A DNA stretch of 64,000 nt, taken from the NCBI GenBank assembly GCA_036960605.1, contig JBALXI010000002.1, positions 233,063 to 297,062 of the forward strand. The letters run 5' to 3'. This stretch comes from Oleispira sp036960605 (GTDB lineage Bacteria > Pseudomonadota > Gammaproteobacteria > Pseudomonadales > Oceanobacteraceae). The notes below the pieces were generated by a model. That model ran no database searches, was not told the DNA's origin, and saw only the letters and a list, made by a program, of their open reading frames with translations. Position numbers and translations under genes: made by a program. This document shows, piece by piece, positions 1 through 10,500 of this stretch. Numbering within the stretch: the first letter of the stretch is position 1; each line of letters opens with the position of its first letter.

Positions 1-1
1 C

Positions 2-238
2 TATTGTGAAAAATCTGTGTTGGGCGCAAGTCCTATTACGGTCCCAGGTCTTGGCCCCGCACATGATGTTTGTTATCAAACTAGGTTAACGTCAGAAAGG
101 ATTTTTAATGGACTCAACATCGCAGAACTCAGTGATGTTGATTTAAACGAATTATCAGACTTAGTTTTAATGGAAAAGAATTCTAGATCACATTCCATTC
201 ATATTTCTAGTGATGAATTTGAAATTGAACTTTTTTAA
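2..238 (+). CDS. C-terminal fragment of an unrecognised protein
   Basis: The frame is open to the left edge of the window and ends with TAA at 236-238, so this is probably the tail of a gene that starts upstream. A GTG at 17 is the only start-like codon near the edge and has no visible ribosome binding site, because the sequence begins there. The visible tail of about 78 residues is rich in Asp, Glu, Ser and Leu toward its end and has one Cys-Tyr pair (DVCYQTRL). I recognise no domain. It could also be a spurious open frame, but no stop occurs over its full visible length and it ends just before the trmN6 leader. Confidence 0.35.
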   Translation, partial: YCEKSVLGASPITVPGLGPAHDVCYQTRLTSERIFNGLNIAELSDVDLNELSDLVLMEKNSRSHSIHISSDEFEIELF

Positions 239-301
239 CGATTTATTTTACTATCCTGTAAGCTAGACACTACGTTTTTCTAGTCATTTACGAAGTACTC
301 A

Positions 302-1060
302 ATGTCAATTTTTAGCTTACAGCAATTTGCAATCGATCAATCTCGATCAGGAATGAAAATTTGCTCAGATAGCTTATTATTTGGTGCTCTAATTCCTGTT
401 GACGGTGCTAAACAGATTATTGATATTGGTACCGGAACGGGCATCTTGTCATTAATGCAGGCGCAAAAATGCAATACCCTCACGGATTCAACGTTAGAAA
501 CTATTACCGCTATTGAGCTTACGCGAGAAGCCGCAGAAGAAGCGCAAGAAAACTTCAATAATAGCCCTTGGGCTGACCAGCTAAAAATCATCACGCAAGA
601 CATTCAACAATTTTCCAACGATCATCAACAGCAAAAGAAACAGGGCTATGATGTGATTATTTGTAATCCGCCGTTCTTTGCTGCTCAGACGAAAACTGCA
701 GCGGATAACCCGCTGCGTCATGCTGCTCGACACACTGATACCTTGTCATTCGTAGATCTTTGCCAAAGCCTTGATCGCTTATTAACAACCTTGGGCTGTG
801 CCTATCTACTACTGCCCATAATCTCGATTAATGAGTTTTGTCAGCAAGCTTCTCTGGTAGGACTGACTCTTAGTGAACGTATTGATATTGCGGAAAGTGA
901 AGATCACCCAATAAAAGTTTCAGTGCTGAAATTCAATAGAGGTCATGATCAACCTAGGATAAAGCCTAAGCAGAGCCGTCTGAATAAGTTTAAGCACGCC
1001 AATGTCCACAGCGATACAGTACGTGATCTGCTAGGCCCTTTTTTATTACGCTATTTATAA
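302..1060 (+). CDS. trmN6: tRNA1(Val) (adenine(37)-N6)-methyltransferase TrmN6
   Basis: This is a SAM-dependent methyltransferase that makes m6A at position 37 of tRNA-Val, next to the anticodon. At 252 residues it is close to the roughly 245 of the E. coli enzyme (YfiC). It begins with the family-typical FSLQQFAIDQSRSGMKICSD. Motif I is IDIGTGTG (about residues 40-47), the acidic end of beta 2 is AIELTREA, and the catalytic N6-adenine motif NPPF lies at residues 122-125 followed by a Phe. A conserved RHAARH stretch follows. It stands alone between an unknown gene tail and an ABC exporter, and I see no operon partner. The cell location is cytoplasmic. Confidence 0.9.
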   Translation: MSIFSLQQFAIDQSRSGMKICSDSLLFGALIPVDGAKQIIDIGTGTGILSLMQAQKCNTLTDSTLETITAIELTREAAEEAQENFNNSPWADQLKIITQDIQQFSNDHQQQKKQGYDVIICNPPFFAAQTKTAADNPLRHAARHTDTLSFVDLCQSLDRLLTTLGCAYLLLPIISINEFCQQASLVGLTLSERIDIAESEDHPIKVSVLKFNRGHDQPRIKPKQSRLNKFKHANVHSDTVRDLLGPFLLRYL

Positions 1061-1112
1061 AACACAATTTTACAAGCGCTTGGCCTCACGATAGAGTATG
1101 GCTTTCCACTAA

Positions 1113-1958
1113 ATGTGTTCGTTGACGATGCAGTCTTTATCAAAATCTATTCTTTGGCCAACCTGGTTAATAGCTCAGCAAGAATTACAGGCCTCCTTCG
1201 CCAGTAAACGAGGCTTGTTTGTCAGTATTACGTTTATTCTAATATGGACATTGCTGCTTTTTTATCCCATTCGCTATTCAGCAGAAGCGTTGCACAATCC
1301 AGATACCAGCTCGCTGATGTTAAGCGCATTAGGCATGATCGGTTTGGAGCCATTAAAAAATTGGCAACTGGCAGAATTCGCAATTTATTGGATTGTCGCG
1401 CTGTTTTTATTTCCGGCTTCCAGTCTTTTAATGGCGACAGATCAGATGATTTCTGAGCGTAATCGAGGAGGACTTCGATTCTTAACTTTACGCTGCAGTC
1501 GCGGACAAATTTTCTTTGGCCGATTTATTGGCCATTTACTAATCCAGACCTGCTTAATAGTAATAACACTGGCAATCACCTATTTATTACTCTTGCTTAA
1601 TGGCTCACCGCTGTGGTTAGAGGGATTGCAGATCATGCCATTATTATTGTTAAATCTGGTACTCGTTATTTGTCCCTTTATTGCCCTCATGAGCCTGTTG
1701 TCGGTGGTGATGAATTCGGTACGCATGGCTTCTTTAATGGCGGTTATTATTTTATTGCTGGGGGGATTAATCGTTAATTTCTCGGCCTCGTATTTGCCTT
1801 TTTTGTCACTGTTAAATTATTGGATACCAGGGGCTCAAATAGCACAGATGGCGCAACTGAATCCTACGGCGGCACTTTTCACTCTATGGAATCCTGCGAT
1901 GCAAACGTTGGGGTTTTTAGTTCTAGGCTATGGCTTATTTAAGAGGCAGGCAATATGA
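1113..1958 (+). CDS. ABC-2 type exporter permease, NosY-like
   Basis: This inner-membrane protein of 281 residues has about six hydrophobic segments and no catalytic motifs. After a short cytoplasmic start (WPTWLIAQQELQASFASKRG) the first membrane helix covers roughly residues 35-52. The pattern fits the NosY/ABC-2 permease family, whose N-terminus reads like an amphipathic stretch before helix 1. Its stop overlaps the ATG of the ATPase gene (ATGA at 1955-1958), so the two are translationally coupled and form one transporter. There is no nosZ or nosD nearby, so nitrous oxide reduction is not implied and the substrate is unknown. ATG 1128 is an alternative start. Confidence 0.82.
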   Translation: MCSLTMQSLSKSILWPTWLIAQQELQASFASKRGLFVSITFILIWTLLLFYPIRYSAEALHNPDTSSLMLSALGMIGLEPLKNWQLAEFAIYWIVALFLFPASSLLMATDQMISERNRGGLRFLTLRCSRGQIFFGRFIGHLLIQTCLIVITLAITYLLLLLNGSPLWLEGLQIMPLLLLNLVLVICPFIALMSLLSVVMNSVRMASLMAVIILLLGGLIVNFSASYLPFLSLLNYWIPGAQIAQMAQLNPTAALFTLWNPAMQTLGFLVLGYGLFKRQAI

Positions 1959-2872
1959 GTGCATTAATTGAATGTCATAACTTAACGAAAGTGTATGGCA
2001 ATAAAACCGCGTTAAAAAATATCAGCTTTGAGGTGCAAACGGGGCAACCCATTGCCTTGGTAGGTCCCAATGGCGCGGGTAAAAGTACCTTGTTTGGTAT
2101 TCTTGCAGGCTATATGTCAGCAACCTCAGGAGAAACAAGCATTCTTGGTTATAACGTTGGGAGTCCGGAATTAATCGGACGTATTGGGGTCTTACCGCAA
2201 GATTCGCTGTTTGATCCCAATCTTACCATTATGCAGCAACTTAGTTTTTTCGCTCGGTTACAAGGTTTTGGGCGCAGTGCCAGTGAGCAGGAAGCAACGC
2301 GAGTTTTACAGTTAATGCAGCTGGTTGATATTGCCAAGGAGAAAGTAACAGCATTAAGCCATGGTATGAAAAAACGAGTTGCGATTGCACAAGCCTTAAT
2401 GGGTAAGCCTGATTTGGTATTATTAGATGAGCCTACGGCAGGCTTAGATCCAGAAAATGCTCGCAATATTCGTCAGCAAGTAATCGCTTTGGCCGGGGAA
2501 ACCACGTTTGTCATTAGTTCACATAATTTAGCTGAATTAGAGCGTATGTGTGGGCAAGTATTACATCTAGACGAAGGTGAGTTAAAAACTCAAAAAATCA
2601 TTGGTCAGCAGGCAGAGCAGCAGTCGGCTGCCTATTTAACCTTACGCTTACAGGCTAATAATACGGCGATTGGCAGCGCTATTAAACAATTGAAGGCCGT
2701 ATCTGAAGTCATCGCGAAGCAAAATGATGAATTTATGATTCGTTATGATCACGGCGAAAATTCGATATTAGATCAACAGCTATTACAGCTATTATCTCAG
2801 CAAGGAATTCCTTACCGCCAACTGACTCATGGCCAGTCTTTAGAAGATCAGCTTTTCATGAACCAGAGATAA
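1955..2872 (+). CDS. ABC transporter ATP-binding protein, partner of the upstream permease
   Basis: This 305-residue ATPase shows the complete ABC motif set: Walker A GPNGAGKST from residue 37, a Q-loop LPQD, the signature LSHGMKKR, Walker B LVLLDEPTAGLDPE (about 150-163) and the H-loop SSHNL. The C-terminal 80 residues are the variable tail seen in CcmA/NosF-like drug or copper exporter ATPases. The gene is translationally coupled to the permease by a 4-base overlap. Its 3' end overlaps the convergent GGDEF-EAL gene by 17 bases. What the pair exports cannot be told from sequence. Confidence 0.92.
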   Translation: MSALIECHNLTKVYGNKTALKNISFEVQTGQPIALVGPNGAGKSTLFGILAGYMSATSGETSILGYNVGSPELIGRIGVLPQDSLFDPNLTIMQQLSFFARLQGFGRSASEQEATRVLQLMQLVDIAKEKVTALSHGMKKRVAIAQALMGKPDLVLLDEPTAGLDPENARNIRQQVIALAGETTFVISSHNLAELERMCGQVLHLDEGELKTQKIIGQQAEQQSAAYLTLRLQANNTAIGSAIKQLKAVSEVIAKQNDEFMIRYDHGENSILDQQLLQLLSQQGIPYRQLTHGQSLEDQLFMNQR

Positions 2873-5189
2873 TAGTTTCAGGTTTAACAAAATATTCGGT
2901 TTCTATTTCAATGCTCGGTTTAGGCTTACTAAAATAAAATCCTTGAATCTCTTCAGCGCCTAGTGCTTCAATAATGGCTAGCTGCTGCTGATTTTCAACC
3001 CCTTCAGCAATCACCGCCAAGTTTAAATTATGCGCAAGATCGATAATGCTTTTGGCTAATACTTTATCGTCGTCATTGTTTTCTATATCCATAACAAATG
3101 CCCGATCTATCTTAAGGTTATCGATAGGGAATTGTTTTAAATAACTTAACGACGAATAACCTGTTCCAAAATCATCAATGGATAGTTTGAAGCCGATATC
3201 TTTTAGCTGATGCATGATTTGAATGCTCTGTTCGATATCATTAATTAATAGGCTTTCAGTTATCTCTAGTTCAATATGTTTAGCCTCTATTTTGGCTTTT
3301 AATAGGTGCTGCTTGATATTGGATATGAAGTCGGGATGCTGAAACTGTTTTGCTGATAAATTGACGGCTATGGAGAAACTTTCTAGTAAGGATAAAGCAC
3401 CTTGTTTTATGAAAATATTTTGCCAATCTTTTAGTTGTTTGAAAGCTTGCTCGATAACCCAATCACCGATGGTGATGATTAATCCTGTTTGTTCAGCCAC
3501 AGGAATAAACTCGAATGGAGAAATCATCTTACCATCCTCTTTTCGCCAGCGAATTAACGCTTCTACACCACAAATGTGGTGCTGATATGCCCGAATTTTG
3601 GGTTGATAAAATAATTCCAGTTGTTGCTTCTCTATTGCCGTTCGCAGGTCGCGCTCGATGGTAATCCAAGCTTGTTCTTTATCCTGAATATCTTGGCTAT
3701 AGCATAGTATGCCATCACCGCCCTCGGTTTTGATTCGAGTTAATGCGGCATCGGCATTGGCCAATAGGGCTTCACCCTCAGCCCCCTGCAATGGAAAATG
3801 ACTAATCCCCATACTCAGTGTTAAATGGAATTCTTTTCCTTCGATACAAATGGAGTGCCCCAGACTCTGGCGTAACTCAATGGCGAGGTTTTCGGCAAAG
3901 TTATGCTCGGGTAGCTTATCGACTAAGAGTGAAAATTTATTTGAATCGAGGCGATAAAGTTTATTACCTAGGTCAAAGCTGCAATACCCATGACAGAATA
4001 CCTGTAGCTGTTTTGCTACCGTCTGCATGAGTAGATCACCCGTTTTAAACCCTGCGCTAGAAGTCACAAGATCAAAGCGATCGATATGTATCAGCATTAA
4101 TGCGAACGGTGAATTGTTGGTATTGGTGGCGACCAATTCATTGAGGTGCTCATTAAAATAGCGGCGATTGGGGAGCTCGGTGAGAGCATCATGGTAAGCC
4201 TCATGCTTCAATCGTGCCTGTGCTTGTGTGCGCTCGGTAATATCTTCAAGGTAAAGGTGGCAAGTATCCAAGTCACGGAGTAACGATAATGAGTATTCTA
4301 AGATGCAGTCATTATGGATCTCACCAACCCATTGTGAATAGTTGCTATTAGACTTTTGCAGCGCCAATATGTTGTCCTGGAAGCACTCGGGCAATAAGCT
4401 TTCAACTCTTTGAGAGTGATTACCTTGCCGCTCCATGAGCTTATAGCAAGCAGGATTACTGTAAGTAAGCTGCCCTTGCCAATTAAAACTCAATATCGGA
4501 TTAGGGCTGCGCTCTGCAAACATGGCAAGCCGTCGGCGACTGATAGTTTCAGTCATATAAGAATTCACGTAATAGCCAACAAACGCTGCAATAATAATGA
4601 CAAATATACTGAAACTGATCACTAAACGAGTGCTGAGTTCGGTGCTAGCGCGAGTATCTTCACCGCTTTGGAAGGCCTCTTGATTCACCTGTGCAACTAA
4701 GGATTCAAGCGAGGGTAATATTCTACGGCCAGACTCTGTCAATGCTACCAGTTGGTCTCGTGCAGCATCCCAATCCACGGGTGTCTGTTGGAAATTGTTA
4801 TCCAGTTGTTGGGTTAGCTTCCGCACCATACCATCGCCATAACGTATTTTCTCAATAGAATCAGAGTTAGGGAACGCGAGCTCTATTTGGCGAAAGTAAG
4901 CACTGAATCGTTGGTCAATGTCGGATAATTGAGGCAGAATTTTGGCGCTATCAGTGGTGGCATAATACTCATAAAGTAAGCGCTCGCGCTCAATAATGGC
5001 CAAATAAAGCTCATTGATTATTTGCAGGCGCGGCAATTTCTCTTCGATTAATGTCGTCGTGACGTTAGTGACTTGGCGCCCTGAGACTAATATTGTGGAT
5101 GAGATAGCCAAGCCTAGGCCAAGTATAAAGAGGTAGGCGAGTAAGATTTTAGCTCTTGGTTGCAAAATCATTTCCATTTCTAAAAGCAT
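2856..5189 (-). CDS. Membrane GGDEF-EAL protein with PAS domain, probable c-di-GMP phosphodiesterase
   Basis: This protein of 777 residues has an N-terminal membrane helix (about 13-32), a periplasmic helical domain and a second helix near 189-207. A PAS-like region (about 216-325), a GGDEF domain (about 333-495) and an EAL domain (about 520-765) follow. In the GGDEF domain the signature is replaced by LDSNKF near residue 415, so cyclase activity is unlikely. The EAL domain keeps EAL at 543-545, DDFGTGYSSL, AEGVE and QGFYFSKP, so c-di-GMP hydrolysis is likely. The degenerate GGDEF may act as a GTP-sensing regulatory domain, as in similar hybrids. Met4 and Met6 are alternative starts. The gene is divergent from the chemoreceptor gene. 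Confidence 0.9.
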   Translation of the reverse strand: MLLEMEMILQPRAKILLAYLFILGLGLAISSTILVSGRQVTNVTTTLIEEKLPRLQIINELYLAIIERERLLYEYYATTDSAKILPQLSDIDQRFSAYFRQIELAFPNSDSIEKIRYGDGMVRKLTQQLDNNFQQTPVDWDAARDQLVALTESGRRILPSLESLVAQVNQEAFQSGEDTRASTELSTRLVISFSIFVIIIAAFVGYYVNSYMTETISRRRLAMFAERSPNPILSFNWQGQLTYSNPACYKLMERQGNHSQRVESLLPECFQDNILALQKSNSNYSQWVGEIHNDCILEYSLSLLRDLDTCHLYLEDITERTQAQARLKHEAYHDALTELPNRRYFNEHLNELVATNTNNSPFALMLIHIDRFDLVTSSAGFKTGDLLMQTVAKQLQVFCHGYCSFDLGNKLYRLDSNKFSLLVDKLPEHNFAENLAIELRQSLGHSICIEGKEFHLTLSMGISHFPLQGAEGEALLANADAALTRIKTEGGDGILCYSQDIQDKEQAWITIERDLRTAIEKQQLELFYQPKIRAYQHHICGVEALIRWRKEDGKMISPFEFIPVAEQTGLIITIGDWVIEQAFKQLKDWQNIFIKQGALSLLESFSIAVNLSAKQFQHPDFISNIKQHLLKAKIEAKHIELEITESLLINDIEQSIQIMHQLKDIGFKLSIDDFGTGYSSLSYLKQFPIDNLKIDRAFVMDIENNDDDKVLAKSIIDLAHNLNLAVIAEGVENQQQLAIIEALGAEEIQGFYFSKPKPSIEIETEYFVKPETIISGS

Positions 5190-5315
5190 TGATATTAATT
5201 ATTTTAGTGTATTTATGGGTAATTGCTTTTAGCGATAGGGTATATCACGCAAAAAATGGGTTTTTGGCTAAGCTTTATCACTAAGTATTATTCGAAAATG
5301 GCATGAGGAACATAC

Positions 5316-7424
5316 GTGAACTCTATTCGATCTAAAATTATTGGCCTATCAAGTATCAGTATACTTTTTGTGACTGTTGTGATGATTTTGTTAATTTTGA
5401 ACAAAAACGCTGCTACTCAACAAGAAATAACTCAAAAATCTTCTGAAATCTTAGAAAAAAATGTACTTCAGCAAATTCTAACGACTGGGAAATTACAAGC
5501 TTCAGAGATATCCGCACGCTTTTTATCGGCCGATAAAATATCTACGTCTCTTAATGGCAGCGTTTTATCTTATCGAGAAAATCATGGGCAAGAAGAACAA
5601 AGTCGTTTAAATGTTATAGCGCTGTTGAAAACACAACTAACGACTCAAAGTGACCTGCTTGGAACCTATGTTGCTTTTGAAAGAGATGCCTTTGATGAAC
5701 GTGATAATCGTTATATTGAAGATGGGAACACTTCGAGCGATAGCATTGGCCGTTTTGTGCCTTACGTTTATCGGGCAAACAATCAAATAGCGCACGAGGC
5801 ATTACTAGGATTTGAGGACCAGAGCCGAGATAGTAATGGTGTGCGGGCGGGTGAATATTATCTGTGCCCAAAAGAAAGTAAGGTTAACTGTTTAACGGAC
5901 CCATATTTATACCCAGTGGATGGCAAGAAGGTTTTATTAGCGAGCTTTGTTAGTCCTATTTTAAAAGATGGACGCTTTCTGGGAATCGCCGGTGTTGATA
6001 TGAGTTTAGATTTTATCCAAGACCTCGTTGAGAGTAATAATGCTGGTATTTATGAAGGAATAGGAAAAATGGCGATCATCAGTCCTAGGGGGATTGTTGC
6101 CGCTTATAGTGGCAATCGTTCGGCATTAGGTAACAAGCTTAGCGCGGAGGATGATTCTGAGTGGCAGCAGCTAGTGATCAATAGTAAGGGCCGTGCTCAT
6201 ATTGAAATTATTGGTGAATCTTTATATGCGGTAATTCCCGTTATAGTGAATGGAGAAGCGAATGGCTGGCAGGTATTAATCAGTTTACCCAAATCGGTTA
6301 TTACAGGCACTGTCGCTGAATTAAGCCAGTTAATAGAGGATAACGGTCAAGAACTAGCCACATCGAGCATTATTTCAGGCCTAGTCTGTACTCTGATTGC
6401 GATCATAATCATGTTATGGCTGGTGAATCGGATCTTGATTCCCTTAATGCTGACGGTTGAAGTATTACAAGATCTGGCTGAAGGCGAGGGTGATTTAACC
6501 ACTCGACTTAAAGTAGGCTCACAGGATGAATTGGGTCAGATTGCTTCCAGTTTGAATCAATTTTTAGAACGACTGCACAGCCTCATCACGGATATCAGAG
6601 TAAATAGCAGCTCAATTGCCGAGAATGCAGAAAAGAGTGCCACGTCTGCCGAGCAAAGTACCAAGGGCATGGTTTCTCAGCAAGAGCAGTTGTCACAAGT
6701 TGCAACGGCAGTGAACGAAATGAGCGCATCTGCACTTGAAGTATCAGGCAATGCCTTGCAAGCAGCTGAAGCAACAGAGGCGGCTAGAAATGGCGTGGCA
6801 GTGGGGCAAAAAACGGTTTCTGAAACCGGAGATGCCATTTATAAACTGACGGCTGAAGTCGAAGAGGCAAGTGCAGTCATTGAAGGCTTAGCAGCCGATA
6901 GCCAAAATATTGGTCAGATTCTGACCACAATACAAGGCATTGCTGAACAAACGAATTTATTAGCGCTCAATGCCGCGATTGAGGCTGCCCGAGCAGGAGA
7001 GCAAGGCCGTGGTTTTGCGGTTGTCGCGGATGAAGTTCGCATGCTTGCTCAACGTACCCAGCAATCAACGGGGGAAATTCAAATAATGATTGAGAAGCTG
7101 CAACAGGGGACTGCTAAAGTGGTAACGGTGATGGCAACCGGGCAAGAGGAAGCGAAGAACAGTGTGAAGAAAGTGAATGAAGCCAATGAAGCTCTATCAA
7201 CCATTATTCAGCAAGTTGACGTCATTAATGAAATGGGCCAACAAATTGCGACGGCGGCGGAAGAGCAAAGCAAAGTCGCCAACAGTATTAGCTGCAATAT
7301 CGTCAGTATTGATGACTCTGCTAGGGATGTCGGTGAACAATCACAAAACAGCAGTAACATTGCGATTGAGTTGGATAAACTTTCACAGCATTTACAGTCC
7401 CAGGTAGGGCGATTTAAGCTCTGA
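5316..7424 (+). CDS. Methyl-accepting chemotaxis protein with a dCache-type sensor domain
   Basis: This 702-residue chemoreceptor starts with GTG at 5316, supported by GAGGAA seven or so bases upstream. It has a membrane helix (about 8-27), a large periplasmic double-Cache-like region (about 40-340, with FLGIAGVDMSLDF typical of the membrane-distal module), a second helix (about 350-373) and a HAMP domain (about 373-427). The signalling coiled coil has the hairpin tip EQTNLLALNAAIEAARAGEQ near 542-561. It ends in QVGRFKL without the NWETF-like CheR-binding pentapeptide. It would report an unknown small-molecule ligand to CheA and CheW. No che genes lie in the window. Confidence 0.93.
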   Translation: MNSIRSKIIGLSSISILFVTVVMILLILNKNAATQQEITQKSSEILEKNVLQQILTTGKLQASEISARFLSADKISTSLNGSVLSYRENHGQEEQSRLNVIALLKTQLTTQSDLLGTYVAFERDAFDERDNRYIEDGNTSSDSIGRFVPYVYRANNQIAHEALLGFEDQSRDSNGVRAGEYYLCPKESKVNCLTDPYLYPVDGKKVLLASFVSPILKDGRFLGIAGVDMSLDFIQDLVESNNAGIYEGIGKMAIISPRGIVAAYSGNRSALGNKLSAEDDSEWQQLVINSKGRAHIEIIGESLYAVIPVIVNGEANGWQVLISLPKSVITGTVAELSQLIEDNGQELATSSIISGLVCTLIAIIIMLWLVNRILIPLMLTVEVLQDLAEGEGDLTTRLKVGSQDELGQIASSLNQFLERLHSLITDIRVNSSSIAENAEKSATSAEQSTKGMVSQQEQLSQVATAVNEMSASALEVSGNALQAAEATEAARNGVAVGQKTVSETGDAIYKLTAEVEEASAVIEGLAADSQNIGQILTTIQGIAEQTNLLALNAAIEAARAGEQGRGFAVVADEVRMLAQRTQQSTGEIQIMIEKLQQGTAKVVTVMATGQEEAKNSVKKVNEANEALSTIIQQVDVINEMGQQIATAAEEQSKVANSISCNIVSIDDSARDVGEQSQNSSNIAIELDKLSQHLQSQVGRFKL

Positions 7425-7508
7425 CTTTGTATTTGTTAAATATCTGCCTAAGCCATGCTGGGTAGGGTACAATTCAAGGTCACTTTATTGCATAGTCGAT
7501 CTTGATTC

Positions 7509-10500
7509 ATGACCAGTCCTGTTGATACGCTAGAAACTGTTGAGAAGCTGCCTGCCCCCGCTAATTTTGTCCATTTGCGCGTGCATTCAGAATTTTCTAT
7601 GATCGATGGCATCGTTCGTATCAAAGACCTGATTAAAACCACTGCAGGCCACAATATGCCAGCGGTTGGCCTTACTGACCAAAGCAATATGTATGCTTTG
7701 GTTAAGTTCTATAAGGCCACCATGAATGCGGGTATTAAACCGATTATCGGTGTGGATATCTGGCTAGAGAATGAAGAAGAACGCAACTTACCCTACCGCT
7801 TGACTCTGCTAGCGCAGAATAAAGTGGGCTATCGCCACATCATCCAGCTTATCTCTCAAGCTTATAGCCATAACCAGTTTGATGATAAAGCCATCGTTCG
7901 GAAAGAATGGTTGTTCGAAAAAGCCGAGGGTTTAATTGTTTTATCCGGCTTTCGTGATGGCGATATTGGTCAAGAAATCATCAAGGGTCATGTCGACCTG
8001 GCTGAAAATTTAGTCACTGAGTATGTTGAACAATTTGGTGATCGCTTCTATTTAGAGCTGCAACGTACCGGTCGTGAGAATGAAGAACTGGTCTTTAAGG
8101 CTTCTCTGTTATTAGCCAGTAAGTTCTCCGTACCTGTAGTCGCCACCAACGATATTCGCTTTATTGACGCCGATGACTTTGAAGCGCACGAAACCCGAGT
8201 CTGTATTGGTGAAAGCTATGCCCTTGCCGATAAACGTCGTTTAAAACGCTACAGTGATCAGCAGTATTTCCGCAGCCCTGAAGAAATGATTGAGCTGTTT
8301 CAGGATGTGCCTTCAGCGATTGAGAATACTTTAGAAATTGCTAAGCGCTGCAGTGTCGAAGTAGAACTGGGTAAGTATTATCTACCCGATTTCCCGATAC
8401 CAGAAGGTCTAACAGAGGCTGAATTTTTCCGTAAAATTTCCTATGAAGGCTTAGACGAGCGTCTTGAGAAAATTCTCAAGCCAGAGCAGCCTGATTACGA
8501 CGAGTGCAAAAAAGAATATTACGATCGATTGAAGTTCGAACTCGATATTATTATCGACATGGGCTTCCCGGGTTATTTCTTAATCGTAATGGACTTTATT
8601 CAGTGGTCGAAAGATAACGATATTCCAGTAGGTCCAGGTCGTGGGTCCGGTGCCGGTTCTTTGGTAGCCTACGCGCAAAAGATTACCGATATTGATCCTA
8701 TTTTATACGATTTGTTGTTCGAGCGATTCTTGAACCCTGAGCGTGTATCCATGCCCGATTTCGATATCGATTTCTGTATGGAGCGCCGTGGTGAAGTAAT
8801 CAACTACGTGGCCGATCACTATGGCCGTGAAGCGGTATCGCAGATTGTTACCTTCGGTACGATGGCGGCGAAAGCGGTAGTGCGAGATGTGGCCCGTGCA
8901 CAAAGTAAATCATTCGGTTTAGCCGATAAAATATCCAAGCTTATTCCGGGTGATCCGGGCATGAGTTTGGCCAAAGCCCTCGATATGGAACCCTTGCTGA
9001 AAGAATTCATCGATGAAGACGATGAAGCGCAAGAAATTTGGGCCATGGCGAAGCGCCTTGAAGGCATCGCCCGCCAAACCGGTAAGCACGCTGGTGGTGT
9101 TGTAATCGCCCCCACAAAACTGACAGATTTCTCGCCGACGGCCTGTGATGAAGATTATACCGGCCTAGTAACTCAATTCGATAAGAGTGACGTAGAAGAA
9201 GCGGGTCTGGTTAAATTCGATTTCTTGGGACTACGAACCCTCACGATTATCGATTGGGCCATTAAGACCATCAACCGTGTTAAGGATAAAACCGGCGAGC
9301 CTCATATTCGCATCGAGGAAATTGATCTCGATGATAAAGACGCCATTGCTTATTTGAAGACGGCGCAGACCACTGCGATATTCCAGCTGGAATCTCGTGG
9401 TATGAAAGATTTAGTGAGACGTCTGCAGCCCGATAATCTAGAAGATATGATTGCACTGGTGGCCTTGTTCCGTCCGGGCCCATTGGAATCAGGCATGGTT
9501 GATGACTTTATTAACCGTAAGCACGGCCGCGCTGAAGTCGCTTATCCTCATCCTGATTTCCAGCACGAAAGCTTAAAAGAAATTTTAGAACCGACCTACG
9601 GCGTAATCGTTTATCAAGAACAGGTGATGCAGATCGCCCAGGTCTTGGCAGGCTATACCCTAGGTGGCGCCGACATGTTACGTCGTGCGATGGGTAAGAA
9701 AAAACCCGAAGAGATGGAAAAGCAGCGAGGAACGTTCCGCGAAGGGGCTATCTCGGTTGGGGTTGATCCTGATCTAGCGATGAAAATTTTCGATCTGGTG
9801 GAAAAATTCGCTGGCTATGGTTTTAACAAATCTCACTCCGCTGCTTATGCAGTGGTTTCTTATCAAACACTTTGGCTGAAATATCATTACCCAGCACCCT
9901 TTATGGCGGCGGTACTGACCTCGGATATGCAAAATACCGACAAGATTGTTGGTTTTGTTGAAGAATGCCGGGAAATGAAACTTGACCTCATATTACCTAA
10001 CGTCAATCAGTCTGAATTTGGTTTTATTGTTAACGACGATGGTGCGGTCGTATATGGTTTGGGCGCGGTAAAGGGGGCAGGTGAAGGCCCGGTAGAAGCG
10101 ATAGTCGAAGCTCGAAATGCCGGTGGTGATTTTAAAGATCTCTTCGATTTTTGTGAACGTTGTGATTCCAAAAGAATTAATAAGCGGGTATTAGAAGCAC
10201 TCGTCCGCAGTGGTGGTTTTGACTGTTTTGGCCAAGACCGCGCAGTAATGATGGCCAGTATTGAAGATGCCGTTAAAGCGGCGAACCAAAGTGCAGCGAA
10301 CGAAGCGTCAGGTGTATTCGACTTATTCGGTGATGCCGAAGCAGAAGCGGCGGAGTGTGATAAGCACGATGTGTATGAAAAGCATCGTCACTTGCGCGGC
10401 TGGACATTAAAAGAACGCCTACAGGGTGAAAAAGATACACTCGGTTTATTTGTTACCGGCCACCCGTTTGATGAATACGAAGAAGAAGTACGTCAGCTGG

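Noticed and set aside
1113..2872. Part of a nitrous oxide reductase (nos) cluster
   Set aside because: The ABC pair resembles NosF/NosY, but no nosZ, nosD or nosL lies near.
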